Program-made: the position numbers and the translations under genes | Assembly: GCA_035541895.1 (NCBI GenBank) | Contig: DATKMK010000057.1 | Span: 1-64,000, forward strand | Source: DATKMK01 sp035541895 | Lineage (GTDB): Bacteria; Desulfobacterota; Binatia; HRBIN30; JACQVA1 | DNA: 64,000 nt | Direction of reading: 5' to 3' | The notes under the pieces: model-generated | Databases searched by the model: none | What the model was told of the DNA's origin: nothing | The model's input: only the letters and a program-made list of their open reading frames with translations | Shown: positions 33,692-41,733 of the stretch, piece after piece | Numbering within the stretch: position 1 is the first letter of the stretch | How the letters are laid out: every line of letters begins with the position of its first letter

Positions 33692-34801
33692 TCAGGGCGT
33701 TGTCGGATTGAAGGCAGAGAGGCCCCAACCCATGCGCTCGTGGCCGTACTGGTTCCACGCCGGATTCTTGCCACCCACGATCTGGCTGCTGCTGAAGTCG
33801 GGCGCGCCAGATCCCGATCCGCTGCCGGTGAAGATGTTGAGACCGATGGTCGCGGAGCCGTAGTAGGTCGGATGGGTGTCGTCCGACTGGATGTAGTCGT
33901 AGCTGGTGCTCGAATTGACGAAATGGGTGTTGGCGTCGCGGAGCGTTGAACGGAGCGTGACGCTGATGCGGTTGACGTAGTCGTTCTCCGCTTCGCCCTG
34001 CACGTACTTGAGCGCGTCGGAGTCGACTTTTCCGTCCCCGTTCGAGTCGTAATCCGCGCCCATGTACTGCGCGAATGCGTCGACGCACTTGAAGCCGTAG
34101 GTGTTGGCAAAGTTGCACGCCCGCCAGTTGCTGTGAGCGAGGTATGGCAGGAACTTGGTCTGCTTGTTGATCTTCTGCCCGGTGGTCGGATCGCTGCACG
34201 AGCTGTTGGCGTTGTCGGCGTTGTAACCGGGATAATACAGGTTGGAGATCATCTTCACCTTGACGTTCGCGCTCGCGTTGGCGTTGATGTACTGCATCGC
34301 GGCTTGCTGATACGTCGTGCAGTTGGACAGCGCGGTGTCGAGCACACCGTAGTTGCAGGTGCCGCTTTGTCCGGCGAAGTTGCTGCGCGCCTGAAGGAAA
34401 TCGTTGCCGCACATCTCGAACTCGACGACGCGCGTGCTGGCGTCTTGCATGTACGACTTCTCGCCAACGATCTTGTTGTTGTAGATGTCCGACGCCACCG
34501 CCCCCGACTTGGTGCGGCGGACGACGAGCACATTCGCGTTCCACGGATACACGGCGTACTCGCCGTCGACCAGCGGCGCCGCCCGCTTCGCAACGCTGAA
34601 GAGCGCGCCGTTGTACCCGGCGAAGATGGAGTCGCCGTACGCCACGACTCGATACGTCGAGGTGGCGCCCGACTTGGTGATCGTCCACGAGGTGTTCTGG
34701 TTGATCGTCGACGCGCTCGCCGGCGTGCTGATTGTCGCCAGCGCCGCCAATGAGCCGAGCGCACACACCTGCCGCAGTCGATGAATCAGCCCTCGCTTCA
34801 T
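33692..34801 (-). CDS. Secreted SGNH/GDSL hydrolase with a calcium-loop-like insertion
   Basis: 369 residues from ATG 34801, which has AGGAGGGGG upstream. The signal peptide ends near residue 30 (ISTPASA). Block I reads VAYGDSIFAGYNG (nucleophile Ser58), block III is CGND, and the final block is DDTHPTYYG with the catalytic Asp and His. All three catalytic elements of SGNH esterases are therefore present. Around the middle, DYDSNGDGKVDSDALKYV matches the DxDxDG calcium loop of EF-hand or dockerin units. Several Cys pairs fit an oxidised, exported protein. Esterase or lipase activity outside the cell is expected, substrate unknown. Confidence 0.88.
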   Translation of the reverse strand: MKRGLIHRLRQVCALGSLAALATISTPASASTINQNTSWTITKSGATSTYRVVAYGDSIFAGYNGALFSVAKRAAPLVDGEYAVYPWNANVLVVRRTKSGAVASDIYNNKIVGEKSYMQDASTRVVEFEMCGNDFLQARSNFAGQSGTCNYGVLDTALSNCTTYQQAAMQYINANASANVKVKMISNLYYPGYNADNANSSCSDPTTGQKINKQTKFLPYLAHSNWRACNFANTYGFKCVDAFAQYMGADYDSNGDGKVDSDALKYVQGEAENDYVNRISVTLRSTLRDANTHFVNSSTSYDYIQSDDTHPTYYGSATIGLNIFTGSGSGSGAPDFSSSQIVGGKNPAWNQYGHERMGWGLSAFNPTTP

Positions 34802-34951
34802 GCTGCTCCCCCTCCTTTCATCACGGCGCTTCGCGCGCCGTGGCTGTGGGCACGCCCCGTGCCGGCCTGCCGAGTTGATCAATGCGTCACATTTGCTGTC
34901 GCATTTCTGACGATGATTTGCGGCGGCACTACCACACTCGGAAAAATCGCG

Positions 34952-36559
34952 TCAAGAACAAACTGCGCGGCGTCTCATGAAAAGCCAGACAAGTGAGAGC
35001 GCCCCGGACGCGAGGGCAGTTGGACCAAACCAATCACCCCACCGCAACATCAGCGTCATCGCCGGCGCCGCCGGCGTCACCGGCGCGAGAAGAGTTCCGC
35101 GTCGGTCGATTCCCACGCGCTTCACAATTGCGCCGGTGGGGCTGATGATGGCCGAGATGCCGGTGTTGGTGACGCGCACCTGCGGGCGGCGCGTCTCGAT
35201 GCTTCGAAACGCCGACAGGACCAGAATCAGTCGCGGCACGCGTCCGAAGTTGAACCAGGAATCGTTCGACAACGTGACGAGCAGGTCCGCACCCTGTTGC
35301 ACCGCCGTGAGCGGCAGCGCGGGATCGATGGCGTCGTAGCAGATGAGCGGCGCCACGCGGATCGTACGCCCGCTCCGCACCGTCACCGCAATCACTTGTG
35401 GGCCGGCCCCCGCATTCCATGTTCCGAGCCACGGCAACCAACGGCGGATCGCGTCGGAATCGAGCAGCGCCGGTGCCCGCTCGATCAGCGGAAAGAGCCA
35501 GTGTTTGCGGTACGCCTCGACGAAAAGCTTGCCGTCACGCGCCGGCTGCAGGATCATGGCGGCGTTGAACTCAGCCCCGTCGTCGAGGTCATACGCACCG
35601 AAGATCAACGGGATGTTGGTGCGCGCGATGTAGCCGACGATCTCACGATCGAATGCGGCGCCCTCCTCACTCTTCGGCGTGCCGAACGTGGTCGGATAGA
35701 CGGTCTCCGGCCAGACCAGCAAATCCACCTCTGCTTGCGACCGGAGCCGATCGGACAACGCGAAGTGGGTGTCGAGAATCATCCGCGTCGCGTCGTACGT
35801 ACCCATACGCTCGGCGAGCTGACCGTATTTGCTGATGTTGGCTTGCACCGCGCCGACCGTCAGCGAGCCCGCGGGCTGAGTGGCGTCATCGAACTGCTCG
35901 ACGCGGACTGCGCCGTACGCGAGCAAGCCGAGCGTCAGCGTCACCGCGCACGCCGCGGGCTCCCACGCAGCGCGGCGTGACGACGCGTCGCCGGCGAATC
36001 CGCGAAGGGTCGCCAGCGCGCATTCGTTCACAACGAACAGCGCGAACGTGAGCCCATGCGCACCCGCGAGATCGGCCGCCTGCCGCATCAGCTTGGACGG
36101 ATACAGTGTCTGTCCCAGCGTGTCGGCGAAGAGTTTTGGACACAGCCACTCGGTGCCCACGTAGATGCATGCCCCAGTGAACGCGACCGGCAGCCAACCG
36201 GCGCGCCGGCGAACGAGATGACGCGCGAGGGCGACGGTAAGAAACTGTGGCTGCAGCAGCGGCGCTACGGCAATCACCGCCGCCACCGCGAGCCACCACG
36301 GCCATGTCGTGTAATTCTGAATCGCAGACGGAAACCATGCGAAGACAATCAGTACGAACGCCTCGCACATCAGCCAGCCCGCCGCCAAAGCGGCGCGCAC
36401 CGACGTCACGCGATCGAGCAGTGCCAGCCAGGGAACCAGCGCGAACCATCCGACGGCCAGCAGACGACGATCGAGGCGCGCCAACAATGCGATCGCCGCC
36501 GCCGTCGCAATCACCGCGGCCAACGCGCCGAGGCGCGTCCGCCACGTCGCAGCGGTCAC
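34952..36559 (-). CDS. lnt: Apolipoprotein N-acyltransferase
   Basis: 535 residues. Adds the third acyl chain to the N-terminal Cys of lipoproteins in the inner membrane. About seven hydrophobic segments form the N-terminal half (LALLDRVTSVRAALAAGWL, TGACIYVGTEWLCPK and others), and the nitrilase-like domain follows. Its triad is visible: Glu in LLVWPETVYP, Lys in YRKHWLFPLIE and the nucleophile Cys in PLICYDAID. GTG 36559 overlaps the upstream stop as GTGA. The presence of lnt supports a diderm cell with triacylated lipoproteins, consistent with the lipobox proteins in this window. Confidence 0.92.
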   Translation of the reverse strand: MTAATWRTRLGALAAVIATAAAIALLARLDRRLLAVGWFALVPWLALLDRVTSVRAALAAGWLMCEAFVLIVFAWFPSAIQNYTTWPWWLAVAAVIAVAPLLQPQFLTVALARHLVRRRAGWLPVAFTGACIYVGTEWLCPKLFADTLGQTLYPSKLMRQAADLAGAHGLTFALFVVNECALATLRGFAGDASSRRAAWEPAACAVTLTLGLLAYGAVRVEQFDDATQPAGSLTVGAVQANISKYGQLAERMGTYDATRMILDTHFALSDRLRSQAEVDLLVWPETVYPTTFGTPKSEEGAAFDREIVGYIARTNIPLIFGAYDLDDGAEFNAAMILQPARDGKLFVEAYRKHWLFPLIERAPALLDSDAIRRWLPWLGTWNAGAGPQVIAVTVRSGRTIRVAPLICYDAIDPALPLTAVQQGADLLVTLSNDSWFNFGRVPRLILVLSAFRSIETRRPQVRVTNTGISAIISPTGAIVKRVGIDRRGTLLAPVTPAAPAMTLMLRWGDWFGPTALASGALSLVWLFMRRRAVCS

Positions 36560-37269
36560 GGCGTGTGGTCCATCCCGGAGGGAGTTCCGGGCGGCTCCAA
36601 CATGTGAATCGGCATCCCCGCCGGCGCCAGCTCGGGAGGCACCACCCGATCGGCGGGCACCGGGATCGGTACGCCGTGTTCATCAAGCGGCTGGTAGTCG
36701 GGATGAAACATCAGGATGGGCGCCAATTGCTGGCCTTCGTCGGTGGTCTGATAGTGGCGCACGTAGCCGGGCGGCAACTCGAAGCCGTCGGGCACGACGA
36801 TGCCCCGCTTGATCGGCTTGGTACCCGGCGGCGGGAAGAGTGCGATGCCGCTGGGTTCGCCGGGAGTCACAGGGCCAAACATCGGCGCGTCGGATTGGGC
36901 TTCCTCAGCCGACGGAGTTGGCTCGGAGTCGCCGGCTGGAGCTGTGTCGCTGGCGGCGATTGCTTCATCGCTCGCCGGCGTTGCGGCCGCGATGCGCATC
37001 GGCACGGCCTTCGGCGCGACGCGCATCACCGCCGGCGCTTGCGCCGATTTGGCCGGCGCCGACATCACCGGCTCGCGCCGCATCGTCTCGCGCGAACCCG
37101 CTGCGACGGTTGCCTCTTCGGAGCGATGACCGCGTCGAACCATCAGCGCAACAACGATGACCGCGACCGCAGCGAGCAGCAGCCACACCCCCGGGCGTAC
37201 GCCCGAGGTCTCGATTTTCACTCCGTCGCTGTCGACGCGAAGTCGTTTGCCTCGCCGCTCGTTGGCCAT
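36556..37269 (-). CDS. Single-pass membrane protein with Ala/Pro-rich region, unknown
   Basis: 237 residues. A basic N-terminus (MANERRGKRLRVDSDGVKIE) precedes one transmembrane helix (about 27-44, VWLLLAAVAVIVVALMV). A low-complexity Ala/Pro/Ser region (about 55-150) follows, then a Pro-rich C-terminal part with GTKPIKRGIVVPDGFELPP and PMHMLEPPG-like sequence. The topology places the bulk outside the cytoplasm. It is coupled to lnt (GTGA) and lies 66 bases from the pilT stop. No family recognised; the partnership with lnt is positional only. Confidence 0.7.
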   Translation of the reverse strand: MANERRGKRLRVDSDGVKIETSGVRPGVWLLLAAVAVIVVALMVRRGHRSEEATVAAGSRETMRREPVMSAPAKSAQAPAVMRVAPKAVPMRIAAATPASDEAIAASDTAPAGDSEPTPSAEEAQSDAPMFGPVTPGEPSGIALFPPPGTKPIKRGIVVPDGFELPPGYVRHYQTTDEGQQLAPILMFHPDYQPLDEHGVPIPVPADRVVPPELAPAGMPIHMLEPPGTPSGMDHTP

Positions 37270-37335
37270 CGGCGCGTGTCGAACGCCGGCACCATATGAA
37301 GCACCGATGCGGTGTGCAAGGGGGCCGCGCGCCCC

Positions 37336-38394
37336 TCACCGCGGTGCGTGCTGCGCGAAGCGGGTCTTGTCGGTCGCCTTCATGTAGGCTTCTTCGCCAG
37401 TGATCTTCTGATCGGCGAGGTACTTTTGGATCGCGTCGTCCATCAGTTGCATGCCTTGGCTGCGGCCGGCTTGGATGACGTTGCGAATGTTCGTCGTCTT
37501 GCCTTCGCGGATGCTGTTCGCGAGGGCCGAATTCGACAACAAAATCTCGTTGCACGCGATGCGGCCGGTGCCGTCGGCCGTGCGCAGCAGGATCTGCGCG
37601 CACACGGCCTTGAGCGAATCGGCAAGCATGGTGCGAATCTGCGCTTGCTGCGCGGCGGGGAACGCCTCGATGATCCGATCCACCGTCTTCACCGCCGAGT
37701 TGGTGTGCAGGGTGCCGAACACCAGCGAGCCGGTGGTCGCCGCGCTGACCGCGAGCGAGATGGTCTCGTAGTCGCGCATCTCGCCGACGAGGATGACATC
37801 GCAATCTTGGCGACCGGCGGTGCGCAAACCGTCGGCGAAGGTCGGCACGTCGGTGCCGACTTCGCGCTGACACAGAATCGAGCGCTTGTGCGGATGCACG
37901 AACTCGATTGGCTCTTCGATGGTCAAGATGTGCCGGGCACTGGTCTGGTTGATCAAGTCGATGATCGCCGCCAGCGTGGTCGACTTTCCGGAGCCGGTCG
38001 GGCCGGTCACCAACACCATGCCGGAGCGCAGCAGACTGAACGTCTTCAGCACCGGCGGCAGCCGCAACTCTTCGAGTGTCTTGATGCGACTCGGGATGGT
38101 GCGGAATACCGCGCCCATGCCGTGGGCTTGATTGAAATAGTTCGAACGGAAGCGCGCCTTGCTCGCGTATGCGTACGCGAAGTCGGCGTCGCCCGCCTCG
38201 AGGAAATGCTGCCAGCGCTCGGGCGCGCAAATCTCCTGCAAGTAGCCGCGCATCGTTTCGTTGGTCAGCGCCGGCTCATCCAGCGTGACCAATCGACCGT
38301 GGCGCCGGATCTTGGGCGGCTGGCCTTCGGCCAAGTGCAGATCCGAGCCGTCTTCGGCGAGCATGGCGTCGAACAATCGATCGATCGCGGCCAT
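37336..38394 (-). CDS. pilT: PilT-type twitching motility ATPase
   Basis: 352 residues from ATG 38394, 4 bases after the upstream stop. Retraction ATPase of type IV pili. It shows DGSDLHLAEGQPPKIRRHGRLV (PilT N-terminal PAS-like domain), Walker A GPTGSGKSTT, Asp-box TIEEPIEFVH, Walker B ILVGEMRD and His-box GTLHTNSAVKTVDRI, and the C-terminal AIRNLIRE-equivalent SIREGKTTNIRNVIQ. It forms an operon with a second, larger PilT-family ATPase. No pilin, PilB or PilC gene is in the window. Confidence 0.9.
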   Translation of the reverse strand: MAAIDRLFDAMLAEDGSDLHLAEGQPPKIRRHGRLVTLDEPALTNETMRGYLQEICAPERWQHFLEAGDADFAYAYASKARFRSNYFNQAHGMGAVFRTIPSRIKTLEELRLPPVLKTFSLLRSGMVLVTGPTGSGKSTTLAAIIDLINQTSARHILTIEEPIEFVHPHKRSILCQREVGTDVPTFADGLRTAGRQDCDVILVGEMRDYETISLAVSAATTGSLVFGTLHTNSAVKTVDRIIEAFPAAQQAQIRTMLADSLKAVCAQILLRTADGTGRIACNEILLSNSALANSIREGKTTNIRNVIQAGRSQGMQLMDDAIQKYLADQKITGEEAYMKATDKTRFAQHAPR

Positions 38395-38398
38395 CGCA

Positions 38399-39799
38399 TT
38401 AGCCCTCGGCGCTGATGCCGTCGATCTGGGGCGTCCACTGCGCGAACGTGCCCTTGTTGTCGGCGGCGTAGAACGCTTCGACGCCATCGATGACGCCGCC
38501 ATTGACGAGTTCGAGCAAGGAATTGTCGAGCAGCAGCATCCCTTGCTGCTTCGAGGTCTGCAGGATCGACGGGATCTGGAACAGCTTGCGCTCGCGCATC
38601 AGGTTGGCGACCGCGGGGGTGTTCAACAGGACCTCCAACGCCAGCGCGCGCCCGCTTCCATCTTTGCGCGGAATCAATTGTTGACAGACGATGCCGCGGA
38701 TCGACTCGGAGATCATGTTGCGCACCTGCGACTGCTCGTCGGGCGGAAACACGTCGAGAATGCGATCGATGGTGCGGGCCGCCGACGTGGTGTGCATGGT
38801 GCCGAAGACCAAATGGCCGGTCTCCGCCGCGCTGATCGCCAGCGACACGGTTTCGCGATCGCGCAGCTCGCCGATGACGATCACGTCGGGATCTTCGCGC
38901 AACGCGGCGCGCAGCGCCGCTGCGAAGCTCTTGGTGTGCGCGCCGACTTGACGTTGATTGACCTGGGCGCGCACCGGAACGAAGTTGTACTCGACCGGAT
39001 CCTCGATCGTGATGATGTGATCGTCGCGGGTGTGGTTGATCAGTTCGACCATCGCCGCCATCGTGGTCGACTTACCGCAGCCGTTCGGTCCGGTGACCAG
39101 CACCAGGCCTTGGTTGAATTCGGTCAAGCGCTGCAAGGCCTCCGGCAATCCGAGGTCGGCGAACGACGGAACCTGCGATTGGATGAGGCGAAAGGCGCCG
39201 TCCCATCCGATTCGCTGCCGGAGCATGCAAGCCCGATAGCGGTTCCCATCCGCATCGGCGTAGCAAAAGTCCAGTGCCTTGTGCTCGCGCAACTGCTGCT
39301 TCTGCGCGTCGGTCACAATCGCAAACAGCAGGCTTTCGGTGTCGGCATCAGCGAGCGGCGCTCGTGGCAACGGCGACAATCGTCCGTGCTTTCGAACTAC
39401 CGGCGCGCAGCCGACCGCGAAGTGCAAGTCGGACGCCCCGATCTCACGCGCATAGGATAGATAGTCGTGCAGGCTGGTGAACCCGGCGATGCGCGGGGCA
39501 TCGCTCTCCGGTGCTGCGGGCGGTGGCGGCTCGTTCGCGGGCGCGCTCGCCGCCGGCGGCGCAGCCGGTGCCGGGCGCTCCGGCGCACGCGCCGCCGGCT
39601 TGCCGGCGGTCTTCTCGTACAGTTGCAGCACGGCCGCTGCATCCGCGTCGCTGACCAGTCGCAGTTCCTGCAAGGCCTGCAGCAGCGACTTGTCTCCGCT
39701 GGCCAACGCCTTGGCCTGCAGCATCTGGTTGGCGGTCGCGAGCTTGCGAAAGGTGACGAACTTTTCGACGAATGCGTTCTGTTGGCTCAGGTCTGCCAT
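38399..39799 (-). CDS. PilT/PilU-like ATPase with N-terminal helical extension
   Basis: 466 residues from ATG 39799. The first ~65 residues are helical (VEKFVTFRKLATANQML, LLQALQELRLVSDADAAAVLQL) and are joined by a Pro/Ala linker (about 68-105) to a complete PilT core. The core has GASDLHFAVGCAPVVRKHGR, Walker A GPNGCGKSTT, Walker B VIVIGELRD and GTMHTTSAARTIDRI. All catalytic boxes are intact, unlike some PilU proteins. The helical head may mediate docking. The tandem PilT-family genes suggest a PilT/PilU pair for retraction. Confidence 0.88.
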   Translation of the reverse strand: MADLSQQNAFVEKFVTFRKLATANQMLQAKALASGDKSLLQALQELRLVSDADAAAVLQLYEKTAGKPAARAPERPAPAAPPAASAPANEPPPPAAPESDAPRIAGFTSLHDYLSYAREIGASDLHFAVGCAPVVRKHGRLSPLPRAPLADADTESLLFAIVTDAQKQQLREHKALDFCYADADGNRYRACMLRQRIGWDGAFRLIQSQVPSFADLGLPEALQRLTEFNQGLVLVTGPNGCGKSTTMAAMVELINHTRDDHIITIEDPVEYNFVPVRAQVNQRQVGAHTKSFAAALRAALREDPDVIVIGELRDRETVSLAISAAETGHLVFGTMHTTSAARTIDRILDVFPPDEQSQVRNMISESIRGIVCQQLIPRKDGSGRALALEVLLNTPAVANLMRERKLFQIPSILQTSKQQGMLLLDNSLLELVNGGVIDGVEAFYAADNKGTFAQWTPQIDGISAEG

Positions 39800-39881
39800 C
39801 AAGCGATGTTACTTCACCTCGCCCAGGGTAGTGCCCGATAGTCGCGCGAGCAAGCGCGTTTTTTTCGATGCGCTGCAACGG

Positions 39882-41732
39882 TCAAGGGACCGAGTCGGAC
39901 AACTTCGCGAGCAGCGCAAGCGCGTGTTCGCGCAGCTCGTGGAACCGTTGGGCCGTCCAGCCGTCTTGCGAAATCGGCTCGAAGGTCTTCGTGTCGGTGA
40001 ACGTGTAGTGGCGGATGTCGCGATCGACGGATCGGCGGATGTCGGCGAGAAAGCTTTCCGCCTCGTCCGCCGCATGCAACGCCGTCGGCGCTGCGCTCGC
40101 CCGCGCGCGTTGCGCAAGCACCTCGATGGTGTGGAGATACTTGGCGTCGTCGACCCCTTCGCGCGCCAACTCCCACTGGATGGTGGGAACGGGGCGGTCA
40201 TCGAGCCCGAGAAAGCCCTCCGAGATATTGAGCGCACCCTCGCCGCGGCCATCGACGTTGCGGGGAAAACGCTTCGGCAGCAACGGATAGGTCCACGGCA
40301 CCATGCCTTGCAGGCGATTGGCCCACGTGAAGTAGCCGAACAAGAACCGCGTGAAGTAAGTTCCCTCGCCCATGACCGTTGCGTTCGCATAGACGCACAG
40401 GCGTCCGTTCGGGCGCGGCACGCGTTCGTATAAATCAGGCGAGAATCGTCGATAGGCGACGATCCAATAGTCGAGAAAGTCGATCGAGCTGGTGACCGAA
40501 TCGGGCGTGCACGTCAAAGCGGTGGCGCCGCCGGCTTCGCGGATGACGTGCATCAACTCCCGCGCCAGCGTTTGCCGCGCGTTGGGTGGATCGCCGACGG
40601 CGATGCCGTCTCTGAGATTGGGCTCCTCGACGGGCATGAAGATGATGCCGGGGAGACCGGCGTCGCGGAAACGTTGCGTGTAGTACGCGACGATCTTGCG
40701 CGCCATCGGTACGTGCACGCTCGCATCGAATTCGCGGTAGCTGTTCGACCGGTTGATCTTATTGGTCTTGAGCAGATGCCCGAGGCAATACACCAAGGGC
40801 TGCGTGAATCGGTACTTCTTGTAGAGATCGATGGTCAACTCCAGATCGGGAAGAAACGGCTGGCCGTCACGCTCTTGATACGCATCAACAGATCGCAAAC
40901 TCATGCTGGTCATGCCGTGTGCACGCTCATCGTCGAAGATGCGATCGGCTTGGCGCGCCAGCGTCTCGGCGCGCTGCAACGCCCTCCCTGTCAGCGCGGA
41001 ATCGGAGTCGCCGCGAATCCACTTCGACAGATTCGCCAGCGCGTTGACGCACAGCGTGCCGTACAACACGTCCGGCTCTTGCAACGTCACCGGCGTCACT
41101 GCGAGGGTCAGCGGCACCCGCACCGTGCCCGCAAGGTGTCGGAACGTAATCGTCCCACGATAGCGGCCACCCGTTTGCTGAGCGGGAACATGGACCGAGA
41201 TCCAGTACGCGCGTACCGCGCCCGCCTTGAGATTGAGTGGCACCGCGATTTCCAAAGTCTTCGGCACCACCGCGAAGCGGCTGGAGCGGCCTGTGGCGAC
41301 TTCGGCCCCGTAGTACCGGACCATGCGCACGGTCACCTGTGACGCCGGGAGGACCTCGCGGGCGTCGTCAACCAGATCCGACACCGTCACCGCCATCTGC
41401 TGCAGATCGCGCAAGGGGTAGACCGCGAGCTGTGCCGGTTCGTATTCGTCGCGCACCGCGTCGATGGCGACCACAGAAACGACTTCGCCCGGATGCGGGT
41501 GGGATTGCGGATAGACCCGGGCGAGCACGCTGCGTTGAAAGACGATGAATCCGTCCCGCTGCTGTTCGGTGGTCGGAATCGGCGCGGGAAATGGATCGGT
41601 GAACTCCTGCCACGTGTGTCCGCTAGCCAGACGGGACAAGTGCCGTCGCATGACGGAGCCGACCGACGCGCCGCGTGCACCGCTTGTCACGCACAGCAGC
41701 ACCGCTAACGCCGCCCAGCGATGGCGCTGCAC
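39882..41732 (-). CDS. Secreted DUF4091 glycoside-hydrolase-like protein
   Basis: 616 residues from GTG 41732. A signal peptide (WAALAVLLCVTSGARG) leads into a beta-rich N-terminal half with VVAIDAVRDEYEPAQLAVYPLRDLQ. A catalytic-type barrel follows: FMPVEEPNLRD, DYWIVAYRRFSPDLYE and WTYPLLPK. The C-terminus, TIQWELAREGVDDAKYLHTIE, is the DUF4091 hallmark. The family resembles glycoside hydrolases in fold, but activity is not established. It is cotranscribed with the GT39-like protein (1-base gap), suggesting a shared polysaccharide or glycoconjugate substrate. Confidence 0.85.
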   Translation of the reverse strand: MQRHRWAALAVLLCVTSGARGASVGSVMRRHLSRLASGHTWQEFTDPFPAPIPTTEQQRDGFIVFQRSVLARVYPQSHPHPGEVVSVVAIDAVRDEYEPAQLAVYPLRDLQQMAVTVSDLVDDAREVLPASQVTVRMVRYYGAEVATGRSSRFAVVPKTLEIAVPLNLKAGAVRAYWISVHVPAQQTGGRYRGTITFRHLAGTVRVPLTLAVTPVTLQEPDVLYGTLCVNALANLSKWIRGDSDSALTGRALQRAETLARQADRIFDDERAHGMTSMSLRSVDAYQERDGQPFLPDLELTIDLYKKYRFTQPLVYCLGHLLKTNKINRSNSYREFDASVHVPMARKIVAYYTQRFRDAGLPGIIFMPVEEPNLRDGIAVGDPPNARQTLARELMHVIREAGGATALTCTPDSVTSSIDFLDYWIVAYRRFSPDLYERVPRPNGRLCVYANATVMGEGTYFTRFLFGYFTWANRLQGMVPWTYPLLPKRFPRNVDGRGEGALNISEGFLGLDDRPVPTIQWELAREGVDDAKYLHTIEVLAQRARASAAPTALHAADEAESFLADIRRSVDRDIRHYTFTDTKTFEPISQDGWTAQRFHELREHALALLAKLSDSVP

Positions 41733-41733
41733 G

